Shown here in pieces: positions 29,998 to 38,643 of a stretch of 43,951 nucleotides of DNA. The stretch spans positions 1 through 43,951 of the forward strand of contig CAMCFA010000014.1 of the NCBI GenBank assembly GCA_945873955.1. The letters run 5' to 3'. Below the pieces are notes generated by a model, which was not told the DNA's origin, did no database searches, and saw only the letters and a list, made by a program, of their open reading frames with translations. The stretch is from an uncultured Clostridia bacterium (GTDB taxonomy: Bacteria > Bacillota > Clostridia > Oscillospirales > Ruminococcaceae). The translations under genes and the position numbers were made by a program. Every line of letters begins with the position of its first letter. The first letter of the stretch is position 1.

Positions 29998-32103
29998 TTA
30001 TTTTAAAACTACTTCTATGCCAAGCTGCCTTGCTTTTTCAAGCAGCTCGTCAACAGCGGAGTTTTTCTCCTCCTCTGTTTCTTCCTGTTCTGTTGTGATG
30101 ACCAGCGCGTGGACTTTCCTGCCGAATCCGGCTTCAAGCTCCTGCTCCAGATCCTGCGAACCGTTCGCCGTCATGCCTTGAAGCATGAGATTTCCGGAGG
30201 TGATCTCCAGAACGCCGTCGCTGTTCACGCTGACTTCCGCGCCGTCAAGCATTGCGGCGTACAAAGGAGATACTCTCTCCAACACCGCGTTCCACTCCTC
30301 CGGGGTGATCCCGGTGAGCTTCTCATAGCCGCCGGAAGTTTCGGCTAGCTTCTGGCTTTCTGCGGTTTCTGCGGGTTTATCTGGATTCGCCGGTTCGTCC
30401 GGAACTGCCGCCGGTTCTGGTGATTTCGTGGGAACGGCGGGCGCTTCCGGCTCAGCGGGCTTTTCCGGTTCTTTATGCACCACGGGAGCGGCTGGCTTCT
30501 CCTGCACAGCGGGCTTCGCCGCGGGGATCTCAAACTCACGCTGGGGGACAAATTCCTCCGGCGGCTCCTCCGGGGGAGGAACAAAGTCCGTCAGCTCCGG
30601 CGCTGCGGGTCGGCTGTTAAGCTCCGGCAGGGGCGCTTCCTCTGGGAAAGGTACTTCCTGCGGGGCAGCAGTCACAGGCTTCTCCGCCGGCTCTTTTGCC
30701 GGTACAGCCTGCGAAAACTGGTCGGTTATCTCGTGTATCTTGCTGATATCAGCCGCCGTCTTGGCACTTAACTGCGGTTCAGCCGCAGGAGCTGCCTTAT
30801 GCTCCTGTGGGGCAGCGGGCTTTTCAGATGTATCATTCTTTTCCGGCTCCGGCTCGCTGAAAAGCTCACGGAGCTTATTTACGTTCTGCGCTGCCTTGGG
30901 GCTTAGCTTTTCGTCCGGCAGGGGCGTGAATTCACTGCCCATGGGCTTGAATTCAGCAGGCTTCGGCGCAGGTCTTGACTGCACCGCCGGACGTGCCGCC
31001 GCAGCGGACTGCTCCGCCGTGGGAGCGCCTGTGCACAGCTTCACAAAGCACATCTCCGCCATAGTACGACGGCTGCGGGAGTTTGATATCTTGTCGTTAC
31101 ATTCCTGAATAAGTGTCAGACAGCGGAGGATATCTCCCAGACTGAACAGCCCGGAAAGCCGCTCTATCTCCGGGTAATCCGACGGCATGACCGACAGAAG
31201 CCCCTTTTCAGCGGGGGCGCTGCTGCACAGCATGATGTCCCGGAAAACACCGCCCAACTCCTCCATAATGCGGGAAATATCCTTGCCGCCCTTATAGAGC
31301 TGTTCCAGCAGCGTGATACAGCCGGGAATATCCTGCGCGGCTATCATTTCCGCGAACCGGAACAGGTGGTGGTTGTCCGCAACTCCGGCGCAGCTTCGCA
31401 CCACGTCCTCGGTGACGTCGCGGCTCATCGCGATACAGCGGTCAAGAAGCGAAAGCGCGTCGCGCATTCCTCCGTCGGACAGCCGGGAGATCATGTCCGC
31501 AGCTTCCTGCGTGAGGGTGACGCCCTCGTTCTGAGCGACGCTCATCAGCCGCGCAGAGCTGTCCGCTATGTCGATCCTGCGGAACTCGAACCGCTGGCAG
31601 CGGGACAGGATAGTCGCAGGTACTTTATGCAGCTCGGTGGTCGCGAATATGAATATCACATGTGGCGGAGGTTCCTCAATGGTTTTCAGCAGCGCATTGA
31701 ACGCCGCCTTTGACAGCATGTGGACCTCGTCCAGAATGTAAACCCGGTATTTGCAGCTCACCGGTGTGTACGCAAGCTGCTCCTGCAAGTCGTGGACGTC
31801 GTTCACGCTGCTGTTGCTTGCTGCGTCTATTTCAAGGATATCGGTGGATTCCCCCGAAGCTATCTCGCGGCAGCTCTGACATTCAAGGCAGGGATTGCCG
31901 TTCACCGGGTGCTGGCAGTTCAGCGCCATTGCAAGTATCTTGGAGCAGGTGGTTTTGCCCGTTCCGCGGCTTCCGGTGAAAAGATAGGCGTGGGCGTTCT
32001 GCCCGGTGGCTATCTGGTTTTTGAGGGTAGTAACGATATGCGGCTGGGATATAACGTCGTCAAAGGTTCTGGGACGGTATTTTCTATATAATGCCAGATA
32101 CAC
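29998..32103 (-). CDS. dnaX: DNA polymerase III subunit gamma/tau
   Basis: DnaX is the clamp-loader ATPase. The 701-residue protein starts with GTG at 32103 (ALYRKYRPRTFDDVI) after GGAGGTGCG; a longer frame would run into the SRP RNA. Walker A is GSRGTGKT (residues 44-51), the zinc motif is CQHPVNGNPCLECQSC, and DEVHMLS is the Walker B and sensor region. Residues about 380-600 form a long Pro/Glu/Ala-rich linker. A conserved C-terminal domain with GITPEEWNAVLERVSP follows. I see no slippery A-run for frameshifting to a shorter gamma form. Confidence 0.96.
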   Translation of the reverse strand: MYLALYRKYRPRTFDDVISQPHIVTTLKNQIATGQNAHAYLFTGSRGTGKTTCSKILAMALNCQHPVNGNPCLECQSCREIASGESTDILEIDAASNSSVNDVHDLQEQLAYTPVSCKYRVYILDEVHMLSKAAFNALLKTIEEPPPHVIFIFATTELHKVPATILSRCQRFEFRRIDIADSSARLMSVAQNEGVTLTQEAADMISRLSDGGMRDALSLLDRCIAMSRDVTEDVVRSCAGVADNHHLFRFAEMIAAQDIPGCITLLEQLYKGGKDISRIMEELGGVFRDIMLCSSAPAEKGLLSVMPSDYPEIERLSGLFSLGDILRCLTLIQECNDKISNSRSRRTMAEMCFVKLCTGAPTAEQSAAAARPAVQSRPAPKPAEFKPMGSEFTPLPDEKLSPKAAQNVNKLRELFSEPEPEKNDTSEKPAAPQEHKAAPAAEPQLSAKTAADISKIHEITDQFSQAVPAKEPAEKPVTAAPQEVPFPEEAPLPELNSRPAAPELTDFVPPPEEPPEEFVPQREFEIPAAKPAVQEKPAAPVVHKEPEKPAEPEAPAVPTKSPEPAAVPDEPANPDKPAETAESQKLAETSGGYEKLTGITPEEWNAVLERVSPLYAAMLDGAEVSVNSDGVLEITSGNLMLQGMTANGSQDLEQELEAGFGRKVHALVITTEQEETEEEKNSAVDELLEKARQLGIEVVLK

Positions 32104-32134
32104 AGCCGCACCTCCTGATAATTCGATACAAAAA

Positions 32135-32273
32135 TATAAATGCCCTCGATTATGGGAACAGGCTGACTGCGGCACACAGAGAAATCCGCTTAATGCTGCT
32201 CGGTTCCCCGCCTGACATGGTTCACAGCACTCTGTTGCACAGGGTCTGTCCCCATAAGCGAGAGCATTTATAT
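32135..32273 (-). ncRNA. ffs: Signal recognition particle RNA (small bacterial type)
   Basis: The minus strand holds the SRP core with the GTCAGG strand, a GGAA tetraloop and the AGCAGC strand (around 32190-32215), the Ffh-binding site. The ends pair for at least 10 bases (TATAAATGC with GCATTTATA), and the inner stem TATGGGGACAG pairs with CTGTTCCCATA. No Alu domain is present, so it is the short form. It precedes dnaX, as in many Firmicutes. Confidence 0.93.
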
Positions 32274-32291
32274 ATTTTCAGTTACTATTTT

Positions 32292-32320
32292 ATTATACTC
32301 TATTCTGAAGAAAAAATCAA
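32292..32320 (-). promoter_or_regulatory. Promoter of ffs (TTGATT-17-TATAAT)
   Basis: On the minus strand TTGATT (32320-32315) and TATAAT (32297-32292) are 17 bases apart. Transcription would begin near 32285, a few bases before the SRP RNA. Confidence 0.85.
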
Positions 32321-32360
32321 GTGGTTTTTGAAAAATATATGGGGAAAGGGAATTGAGTGA

Positions 32361-32374
32361 TAAATTGTAATTTA
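32361..32374. repeat. 14-base motif TAAATTGTAATTTA, copy 1
   Basis: An inverted copy is at 32717-32730 and a third, direct copy lies at 43938-43951. Copies 1 and 2 flank a 340-base non-coding stretch, as terminal repeats of a small element might. Confidence 0.5.
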
Positions 32375-32533
32375 GCGGCGCACAAACGGCGCGTCACTCT
32401 CTCGCCGAAGTGCATGATATCAGCGAAGTGACCTAAGGCGACGGCAGAACCCTTTTTACTTGTTTCTTGCCCCTTTCCCTTTGAATCCGTGAAAAACCGG
32501 GGAGGGGGAAAAAAGGGAGAGGGGAAGAGAAGT

Positions 32534-32625
32534 CTGAGGAGAAACCCGTAGGGGAAAAGGGGGGAGTCCCGGTTTTTGCCGGATTTTCTATCTCCCCCCT
32601 TTTCCCCGAAGGGTGTACTCCTCAG
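32534..32625. repeat. Long stem: 16-bp perfect inner stem with outer stems
   Basis: GGGGAAAAGGGGGGAG (32551-32566) pairs perfectly with CTCCCCCCTTTTCCCC (32592-32607). ACCC/GGGT pairs outside it, and CTGAGGAG (32534-32541) pairs with CTCCTCAG (32618-32625). The small internal loops are symmetrical. The preceding run (about 32498-32533) is almost all purine. The stretch 32375-32859 otherwise has no gene I can support. Confidence 0.75.
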
Positions 32626-32716
32626 TCCCGTGCGAAAACAGTTTTAATCTGTTTGCTCCAAACAGCAACCGTCCACACGATAAATCTAACGTACCACTGG
32701 GTCATAGGCACTCCTA

Positions 32717-32730
32717 TAAATTACAATTTT
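32717..32730. repeat. Motif TAAATTACAATTTT, inverted copy 2
   Basis: The reverse complement matches copy 1 at 32361 at 13 of 14 positions. It lies upstream of the second phage-like operon. Confidence 0.5.
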
Positions 32731-32859
32731 CTTCTCCTCCCCCCACATTGCAGTTTTTTGCAGTTCCTCCCGGAGTATTATCTAATCAGCGGGAAGAAGG
32801 TCGAAAAAAACGGCGTGGTTCCTGCAAATAACCGGGGTTCATACCCGGAGAATGGAGGA

Positions 32860-34254
32860 ATGGATTTGGGCTTAAAGGACTGGCTGTTCAGACGTGGGAA
32901 CGCCGGAAATATTCCCGCCGGGATCGCCGGCTGCTACGCCGATATTCAGCGTTGGGAGGACATCTACAACGGCGGCGGAGACTGGCGTTACACACGAAAG
33001 GGCGGTATTCAGGGCGGCACAAGGCGGGTCGCTTCGCTGGGGGCTGCTAAGGCGCTCTGCGGGGAGCTTTCACGGCTGTGCTTCACCGAGGGTACGGCAA
33101 TGTGCTATTCTGACCCGGACACGGAAAAGCTGGTGAAACGCGTGCTGAAAGAAAGCCGTTTTACCGAGCGTTTCCCGGAGTTTCTTGAAAAGGTGTTCGC
33201 TCTGGGCGGCGGCGTTATAAAGGTGTACTACGCCGGGGAACAGAACGGGTCTTCCGGGATACGGGTGGATCTGGTCACAGCAGACTGCTTTGTCCCCACC
33301 GGGTGGAATTCCCGTGAGATCACCGGCGGAGCGTTTGCTTCAATGATAATGTCCGGCGGTAAAAGCTACGTCCTTGCGGAAACGCAGGAGAACGACGGCA
33401 GTGCGCTTGTAATTGAGAACCGCCTGTACCGCGAGGACGGAGCAAAAGCGGACTTGCAGGAGATCCTGCCGGGGCTGAGAGAACAGAGCAGGATAGAGGG
33501 GCTTTCCTCACCGCTGTTTGTTTACCTCAGAGCCGGGGGACTCCGCAGGACGGTAAACTCCGGGGAATGCCCGCTGCTGGGAAGCTCGGTGTTCGCCGGG
33601 GCGGAGGATACCCTCCGGGAGATCGACACTGTGTTCGACAGCCTTGGCAGGGAATTCGTGCTTGGCAAGAAGCGGATAATCGTACCGGCTTACGCAGTGC
33701 GCGGCGAATGGGACAGCGACGGCAACAAGAAGCATTACTTTGACGTCAATGACGAGGTGTTCCAAGCGATGTCAACCTCAGACACTGAGGAACTGAAGAT
33801 CACCGACAACACCGGGGAGCTTCGCGTTACAGAGCATGTTCAGGCGCTGGGAGAGCTGCTGGATCTACTCTGTATGCAGGCGGGTCTGTCCGAGGGGGCG
33901 TTATCCTACAAGGACGGCACGATACGCACCGCGGCGGAGGTAGTCAGCAGAAACAGCCGCACCTACCGCACGCAGGCATTCTATCGCAGCATGATCTCCG
34001 AGGCGCTCAGCCGCATGGTACAGAATATCTGTATTCTTGGAAAAATGGCGGGAGAGCTGCCGGACGGTGCAGCCGAAAGCGCTTCGGCGGTATTTGCGGA
34101 CGGCGCTGCCGAGGACGACGGTACAAGAACTGACAGGGCGGTAAAGCTGTACAGTGCGGGGGTCATCTCACGGGCAAGGGCTTTGTCGCAGATCTACGGA
34201 ATATCGCTTGAGGAGGCTCAGGCAATGGAAAGGACAGATTTTAATGAACAATGA
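32860..34254 (+). CDS. Phage portal protein, first gene of the compact capsid cluster
   Basis: The 464-residue protein resembles the A118/SPP1-like portal or minor capsid group: an N-terminal WRYTRKGGIQGGTRRVASLG, a middle segment EFLEKVFALGGGVIKVYY, and a late region with EGALSYKDGTIRTAAEVVS, all typical of that family. I chose the ATG at 32860 (MDLGLKDWLF) because GGAG lies 9 bases upstream; the frame is open further back but without homology or SD. No TerL precedes it, which is odd for a phage. Its 3' end overlaps the scaffold-like gene by 11 bases. Confidence 0.87.
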   Translation: MDLGLKDWLFRRGNAGNIPAGIAGCYADIQRWEDIYNGGGDWRYTRKGGIQGGTRRVASLGAAKALCGELSRLCFTEGTAMCYSDPDTEKLVKRVLKESRFTERFPEFLEKVFALGGGVIKVYYAGEQNGSSGIRVDLVTADCFVPTGWNSREITGGAFASMIMSGGKSYVLAETQENDGSALVIENRLYREDGAKADLQEILPGLREQSRIEGLSSPLFVYLRAGGLRRTVNSGECPLLGSSVFAGAEDTLREIDTVFDSLGREFVLGKKRIIVPAYAVRGEWDSDGNKKHYFDVNDEVFQAMSTSDTEELKITDNTGELRVTEHVQALGELLDLLCMQAGLSEGALSYKDGTIRTAAEVVSRNSRTYRTQAFYRSMISEALSRMVQNICILGKMAGELPDGAAESASAVFADGAAEDDGTRTDRAVKLYSAGVISRARALSQIYGISLEEAQAMERTDFNEQ

Positions 34255-34648
34255 TGATATGATCCGGCAGGAGAGCCTGCCGGAGTCTGCCGAAGCTGTA
34301 CAGCTGGAAGAAATTGAGCAGGCAGCGGCGGAGGTTACTCCGCAGGAGGAAGCTCCAGCAGCGCAGGACGAGGAGATCAAGGCGCTGCGCGGCGAGCTTA
34401 TGGAGCTTAAGCTGCGTCTGGCTCTGCTCACTGCCGGGGCTGCTCCGGAAAGGCTGGAGGAGGGAATGAAGCTGGCGGCGGGTATCATGGTTTCCGACCA
34501 GATACCACCGGAAAGCGCTGCGGAGGAGGTCCTTCGCGAATACCCGCACATCAAGCTGGCGAAGCGCACAATCCCTCAGTTCTCTGCCGAAAGCAGAGGC
34601 TGCGGCGACGGCTTCGCGGCGATACGCGGCATTTTCGCTAAGAGATGA
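34244..34648 (+). CDS. Scaffold-like protein
   Basis: A 134-residue acidic, helical protein. It starts with MNNDDMIRQESLPESAEAVQ and has a coiled-coil-like middle (EIKALRGELMELKLRLALLT) and a basic tail ending GFAAIRGIFAKR. The place between portal and major capsid, the acidic N-terminus and the basic C-terminus are what phage scaffolding proteins show. It is encoded in the overlap with the portal gene. There is no prohead protease gene nearby. Confidence 0.75.
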   Translation: MNNDDMIRQESLPESAEAVQLEEIEQAAAEVTPQEEAPAAQDEEIKALRGELMELKLRLALLTAGAAPERLEEGMKLAAGIMVSDQIPPESAAEEVLREYPHIKLAKRTIPQFSAESRGCGDGFAAIRGIFAKR

Positions 34649-34654
34649 TCCGCG

Positions 34655-34865
34655 CGTAACGTACAATGAGAGTCCTGCACGACGGAAGGCAGTGGGCTTA
34701 CCATAGGATACAGCCGGGCAGTGCGGACATTCTCACATTATAAAACGGCGGCAAAATGCCGAGGGTGGGACGGCGGGTTTACATATATCGGCAGTCGGCG
34801 AAGCCCCGGGCGGCACGAGCAGCGGTTGTTCACCAGAGAACTAAGGTGCGGCAGCGGCGGGCTTC
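34655..34865 (+). ncRNA. Candidate structured RNA leader of the capsid gene
   Basis: A 263-base gap between scaffold and capsid genes has no ORF but has pairings. AATG-AGA-GTCC-GCAC (34665-34680) pairs with GTGC-GGAC-TCT-CATT (34721-34739), 15 pairs with small bulges. GGCT/AGCC pairs inside it. A 5-bp CGGCA-AAA-TGCCG hairpin is at 34749-34761. It ends before the SD AAGGAGG. It may be a leader, a processing site or a packaged RNA; this is inferred from folding only. Confidence 0.5.
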
Positions 34866-34911
34866 ATAGGACTGTATTACAACAATAATTTCTGTTAAGG
34901 AGGAAAATAAC

Positions 34912-35802
34912 ATGGCAAATACAATTGAATACGCAAAGGTATTCCAGAAGGAACTGGACAAGCAGGTGATCGAGGGATCTACCTCCGGCTGGATGGAGGA
35001 GAACGCTTCGCAGGTCATTTATAACGGCGGCAGCGAGATCAAGCTTCCCAAGATGTCGCTTCAGGGTCTTGGAAGTTACAGCAGGGGCGACGGCTACGTC
35101 AGCGGCGCTGTGACCTACGCTTACGAGACATTCTCTCTGACGCAGGACAGAGGCAGACGTTTCCGAATTGACGCGGTGGACGTTGACGAGAGCGGTTTCG
35201 GACTGGCGGCGGCAAACGTCGCTGCGGAGTTCCAGCGCACAAAGGTGATCCCGGAGATCGACGCTTACCGTTACTCTAAGCTGGCGGAGGCTGCGGGTAT
35301 CCGCGAGACCTACACTCCGGACAAGTCCACCGTGATGTCCTCTCTGCTGGCGCAGCTTGGCGAGGTGCGAGACGTCACCGGCGACGAGGGCGACGTAGTT
35401 ATCGTGATGAGCCGCCCGGTATACGACAAGCTCATGCTTTCCGGTGAGATCTCCTACGCTGTGGAGAGTGCAAATTTCAAGCAGGGCGATCTGGAATTCA
35501 GCGTAAAGACTATCAACGGTGTGCCGGTGATCCCTGTTCCCTCCGCGAGAATGAAGACTGCATACACCTTCAAGACCGACGGCGACGGCGGATTCACCGC
35601 TGCCGATGACGCGAAGGATATTAACTGGCTTATCTGCCCGAAGTCTGCCCCCATTGCGGTTTCCAAGACCGACAATGTGAAGATCATCACTCCAGAGAAT
35701 AACCAGTTTGCGGACGCGTGGGACATTGACTACCGCAAGTATCACGACCTGTTCGTACCCGACAACAAGAAGGCGGTCATCGCCGTTTCTATCGGCGCGT
35801 GA
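34912..35802 (+). CDS. Phage major capsid protein
   Basis: The start ANTIEYAKVFQKELDKQVIE and the next region, with YSRGDGYVSGAVTYAYETFS, match the large family of HK97-fold coat proteins of Firmicutes phages without an N-terminal delta domain. The C-terminal half has FADAWDIDYRKYHDLFVPDN before a final beta strand. The protein has 296 residues and is intact. A strong SD AAGGAGG precedes the ATG, and a stem-loop follows the stop, both consistent with high expression. Confidence 0.92.
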   Translation: MANTIEYAKVFQKELDKQVIEGSTSGWMEENASQVIYNGGSEIKLPKMSLQGLGSYSRGDGYVSGAVTYAYETFSLTQDRGRRFRIDAVDVDESGFGLAAANVAAEFQRTKVIPEIDAYRYSKLAEAAGIRETYTPDKSTVMSSLLAQLGEVRDVTGDEGDVVIVMSRPVYDKLMLSGEISYAVESANFKQGDLEFSVKTINGVPVIPVPSARMKTAYTFKTDGDGGFTAADDAKDINWLICPKSAPIAVSKTDNVKIITPENNQFADAWDIDYRKYHDLFVPDNKKAVIAVSIGA

Positions 35803-35823
35803 GCCGCAGAGTAGATCACAGAG

Positions 35824-35850
35824 GGGCGCAGCAATGCCGCTGCGCCCTTA
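35824..35850 (+). terminator. Hairpin after the capsid gene
   Basis: GGGCGCAGC (35824-35832) pairs with GCTGCGCCC (35839-35847) with a 6-base loop, followed by TTATT. It probably gives partial termination or protects the capsid mRNA. Confidence 0.55.
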
Positions 35851-35870
35851 TTCTGAAAGGAGAATGAAAA

Positions 35871-36263
35871 TTGCTTATTACAGCGGAGGAATACAGCAGC
35901 ATGGGATTCCCGGCGGTGAGCGGCGGCAATCTTGAAAGCTGCATCATGAGGAGCGATTACATAATCGGCGCGCTCACCGAGGGCAGAGCCGCCAAGGCGG
36001 TCGCGGCGGGAGGTCAGCCGGCGCAGTTTGTGAAGCAGGCGGCGGGATTCCAGACCTACATGCTGCTGAAAGAAATGGAAACGATCGAGAAAAGCCAGAA
36101 GTCCGGCTCTGAGAAGGTGGCGCTGGGGGACTACTCATATAGCAGCCAGACCAGCGAGAGCAGCGACGTGCAGACCTCCGACAGCGATACCGCCGGGATC
36201 AACGTGATCCGTCTGCTGCGGGCGGCGGGCTGCCTGTACGCCGGGGTGGAGGTGTCTGAATGA
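35871..36263 (+). CDS. Head-tail connector-like protein
   Basis: Starting at a TTG (AAGGAG eight bases upstream), the 130-residue protein reads LITAEEYSSMGFPAVSGGNL and has helices compatible with gp6/gp15-type head completion proteins. It ends with INVIRLLRAAGCLYAGVEV. The place after the capsid gene fits a connector. An ATG eight bases earlier is in another frame. The stop overlaps the next start as ATGA. Confidence 0.72.
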   Translation: MLITAEEYSSMGFPAVSGGNLESCIMRSDYIIGALTEGRAAKAVAAGGQPAQFVKQAAGFQTYMLLKEMETIEKSQKSGSEKVALGDYSYSSQTSESSDVQTSDSDTAGINVIRLLRAAGCLYAGVEVSE

Positions 36264-36607
36264 GCGCACTGAAACCTATCCCGGCGGAGCTGCTGACGGA
36301 CTGCGCGGTGCTGCGCACTCCCGAGGCGGGCGGGTACACGGACGAAGATCTCATTGACGTGCGGATCGTCAGAACTAACGCGATAACGGACTACACCGCC
36401 GGGCGCACCCGTGACTGCACCGAGCTTGTGATGTATTTCGACTGTGAAAACTCATACCCGCAGGACGTGGAATTTGCCGCAGGACAGACGATAGTTTACT
36501 GCGAAGAAAGCTACGAGATCACTTCGGTGGAGCTGTTCTCCGGGACAGCGCCGCACCATTACAGAATAAAGGCGAGAAAGACAGACGGTACATTCCGCGC
36601 GGAATGA
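36260..36607 (+). CDS. Minor capsid / head-tail adaptor-like protein
   Basis: In this 115-residue protein a beta-rich middle (ITDYTAGRTRDCTELVMYFD) followed by VEFAAGQTIVYCEESYEITS and a histidine-rich HHYRIKARK fits the small adaptor proteins that close phage capsids. Exact family uncertain. It overlaps the preceding stop as ATGA and is followed within 13 bases by a tiny gene. Confidence 0.7.
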   Translation: MSALKPIPAELLTDCAVLRTPEAGGYTDEDLIDVRIVRTNAITDYTAGRTRDCTELVMYFDCENSYPQDVEFAAGQTIVYCEESYEITSVELFSGTAPHHYRIKARKTDGTFRAE

Positions 36608-36620
36608 AAGGAGCGATATC

Positions 36621-36767
36621 ATGAGCAGCAACAATAATACTCCCAAGACCACAGTGAAAACCACCAGCGGCAGGGAGGAGGGCTACCGCCTTGCAAAGCT
36701 GCTGCGGGCGGGAAACCGTGAGCTTGCGCGGCAGCTCAACATCAAGAGTACGCAGAAAACGCGCTGA
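36621..36767 (+). CDS. Very small basic protein, 48 residues
   Basis: This short protein reads SSNNNTPKTTVKTTSGREE and ends ELARQLNIKSTQKTR. It is Lys/Arg/Thr-rich. It has its own SD (AAAGGAG) and a following gene after 17 bases, so it is a real member of the operon. I do not recognise it; a DNA-binding or capsid-cementing peptide are only possibilities. Confidence 0.7.
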   Translation: MSSNNNTPKTTVKTTSGREEGYRLAKLLRAGNRELARQLNIKSTQKTR

Positions 36768-36784
36768 ATCGACAGGAGGCAGAC

Positions 36785-37144
36785 ATGACGATATGGATAA
36801 ACGATACTGAATTCAGCAAGGTGACTGAGCTTTCTGCGCTGCGTGAGACTCGCAGAACGGATATCCGCTACAACACGCAGGGGGATATGCTCATAGACCT
36901 TGTGAACAGAAAATACCGGCTGACAGTCCGGTTCGGGCTGCTGACGGAAAGAGAGCTAAAACAGCTCCGCGAGCTGACGCAGGAGATCTTCGTGACAGTG
37001 AGATTCCCGGCGCCGGAGGGGGACTTTGACACCGGGCTGGTGACCGGGGAATTCCACATAGCCGACGAGCCTGCCCCGACAGTGACCGAGGTGAACGGAG
37101 TCACCCTGTACGGCGGCGTGGAGCTCACCATGCGGCAGAAGTGA
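36785..37144 (+). CDS. Small tail-like protein, 119 residues
   Basis: The protein starts TIWINDTEFSKVTELSALRE and ends VTEVNGVTLYGGVELTMRQK. It is beta-rich with a middle segment RLTVRFGLLTERELKQLREL, compatible with a small distal tail or tail-completion component of Clostridia phages. SD CAGGAGGC precedes it. No tail tube or tape measure gene follows, unlike in full siphophages. Confidence 0.6.
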   Translation: MTIWINDTEFSKVTELSALRETRRTDIRYNTQGDMLIDLVNRKYRLTVRFGLLTERELKQLRELTQEIFVTVRFPAPEGDFDTGLVTGEFHIADEPAPTVTEVNGVTLYGGVELTMRQK

Positions 37145-37155
37145 GGTGAGATATC

Positions 37156-38643
37156 ATGGTTGAGGTATCAGACAGCTTCAAGGAGCTGGCGCAAAAGAAC
37201 GGCAGAAACGTCTGGTGCAAAATCGTTGCGGACGGGGTAGAGTTCCTTGACGACAGGATAATCGACATGGATTTCGACGATATTGTCCACCCGGACTGGT
37301 TTACGGTGGGGACTACCTGTGCGAATCGTCTGCATTTCACTGTCAATTATACCGGGGAGCTTTCTCCCGGTGCAGAGGTCAGGGCCTACATCAGCTTTGA
37401 CGGGCAGGAATGGTGTCCGCTGGGAGTATTCTTTATTGCCCGGAGGTACGTCCGGGGAAGCTATGTCAGCGTCACTGCATACGACATGATGTACAGCCTT
37501 GACGTGGACTATCACTACGACGGGGAGCTTCCGGTGACCGCTGACGTACTTATGCAGGCGGTCTGCGATAAGGTCGGGCTGGAGTGCGCCGATCCGGGCT
37601 ATCACTATAAGATAGAGTCAGTGCCGGAGGGCTGCACCGCCAGGGATATAATCGGCTATATCGCGGGCATTAACCGCGCCTGCGCGAAGATAGACCGTCA
37701 AGGCAGGCTGCACCTAAAATCCCATATAATAATCGATTTTAACCTGCTGGACAGAAACTGCTGGGAGGTCCAGCGAAACATGGGCAGCTCTGTCATCACC
37801 AGCATAAAGGTCAATACCGGGGACGGAGAGATCACCGCTGGCAGCGGCGCGGAGATATCTTCGCTGGAGATGTACAACCCGTTCATGACACAGGCTATCG
37901 CGGATAACATGTATTCTATGTTCAAGCCGTTTTCGTTTTACGGAGCGGAGCTTGAAATGCAGGGAATGCCGTTTCTGGAAGCAGGTGACAGGGTAAATTT
38001 CCTTGACGGCAAGCTGCTGTATCAGTTGGTCATAAGCGAGATAGAATACAGCTACAACGGCGGGCTGACGGCGGTGCTTTATTCAAGGAACCGTGTGAAC
38101 GACGAGGAGTCCGGCGACCTTGAAAAGCTGCTGGAGCAGCTTGTACACACTAAGGAAGCAGTGTACTACAAACGCGAGAATCCCAGTCAGATCACGCTGA
38201 GAAGCGAACCGCAGATAATCGCGGATTTTGAGTTCGAGTGCGAGGCGGACTGCTTCGCGCAGCTTGACGTGAATTTCACTATCAAGCAGAGCACCGCGGA
38301 CTTTTTCATTGCCACGGTCAATGTCAACGGCACTGATGTTCCCAGAAAGAGCGTCCAGACGCTCACCGGAGCGGACTATGAGCTGCTGCATTTGTATCAT
38401 CTGGCGGAAAAGCTCCCGGCGGGGAAGAACCGAATTTATGTTACGGCGCAGACCAAGACCGGCGAGGCATATATCGCCGCCGGGGATATGCTGGCTACTG
38501 TTGTAGGCCACGGGCTTTACGGCAATGTCGGAAGTCAGCGGGACAAGGAGTCGCTTTACGAGAAGGCAGCGCGCTGGCAGCTGGTTCCGGCGAAGCTTAT
38601 ACCTAAGGAGATAACGACAGAAATAAACAAGGAGGTCACATAA
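37156..38643 (+). CDS. Tail-hub (gp27-like) baseplate protein
   Basis: In this 495-residue protein the first 120 residues form a beta-rich part (DWFTVGTTCANRLHFTVNYT). The centre shows the hub-type helix and strand series with VSVTAYDMMYSLDVDYHY and DRVNFLDGKLLYQLVISEIE, as in phage tail hubs and the front part of tail endopeptidases. The C-terminal 150 residues are a separate beta domain with no peptidase motif. It appears to be the central tail-tip protein. The stop overlaps the next start by one base. Confidence 0.77.
   Translation: MVEVSDSFKELAQKNGRNVWCKIVADGVEFLDDRIIDMDFDDIVHPDWFTVGTTCANRLHFTVNYTGELSPGAEVRAYISFDGQEWCPLGVFFIARRYVRGSYVSVTAYDMMYSLDVDYHYDGELPVTADVLMQAVCDKVGLECADPGYHYKIESVPEGCTARDIIGYIAGINRACAKIDRQGRLHLKSHIIIDFNLLDRNCWEVQRNMGSSVITSIKVNTGDGEITAGSGAEISSLEMYNPFMTQAIADNMYSMFKPFSFYGAELEMQGMPFLEAGDRVNFLDGKLLYQLVISEIEYSYNGGLTAVLYSRNRVNDEESGDLEKLLEQLVHTKEAVYYKRENPSQITLRSEPQIIADFEFECEADCFAQLDVNFTIKQSTADFFIATVNVNGTDVPRKSVQTLTGADYELLHLYHLAEKLPAGKNRIYVTAQTKTGEAYIAAGDMLATVVGHGLYGNVGSQRDKESLYEKAARWQLVPAKLIPKEITTEINKEVT

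Noticed and set aside
32832-32848. T-arm-like hairpin CCGGG-GTTCATA-CCCGG just before the portal gene, as a tRNA remnant or attachment site
   Set aside because: The loop lacks the TTCRA pattern in the right register, and no acceptor strand or CCA follows. It is more likely a plain hairpin.
32653-32859. N-terminal extension of the portal-like protein by 69 residues
   Set aside because: The sequence is low in coding character, has no SD, and overlaps the repeat-like region; the ATG at 32860 is better supported.
34912-35802. Encapsulin rather than phage capsid
   Set aside because: A portal, scaffold, connectors and hub-like gene in the same operon point to a phage capsid; no cargo enzyme gene is nearby.
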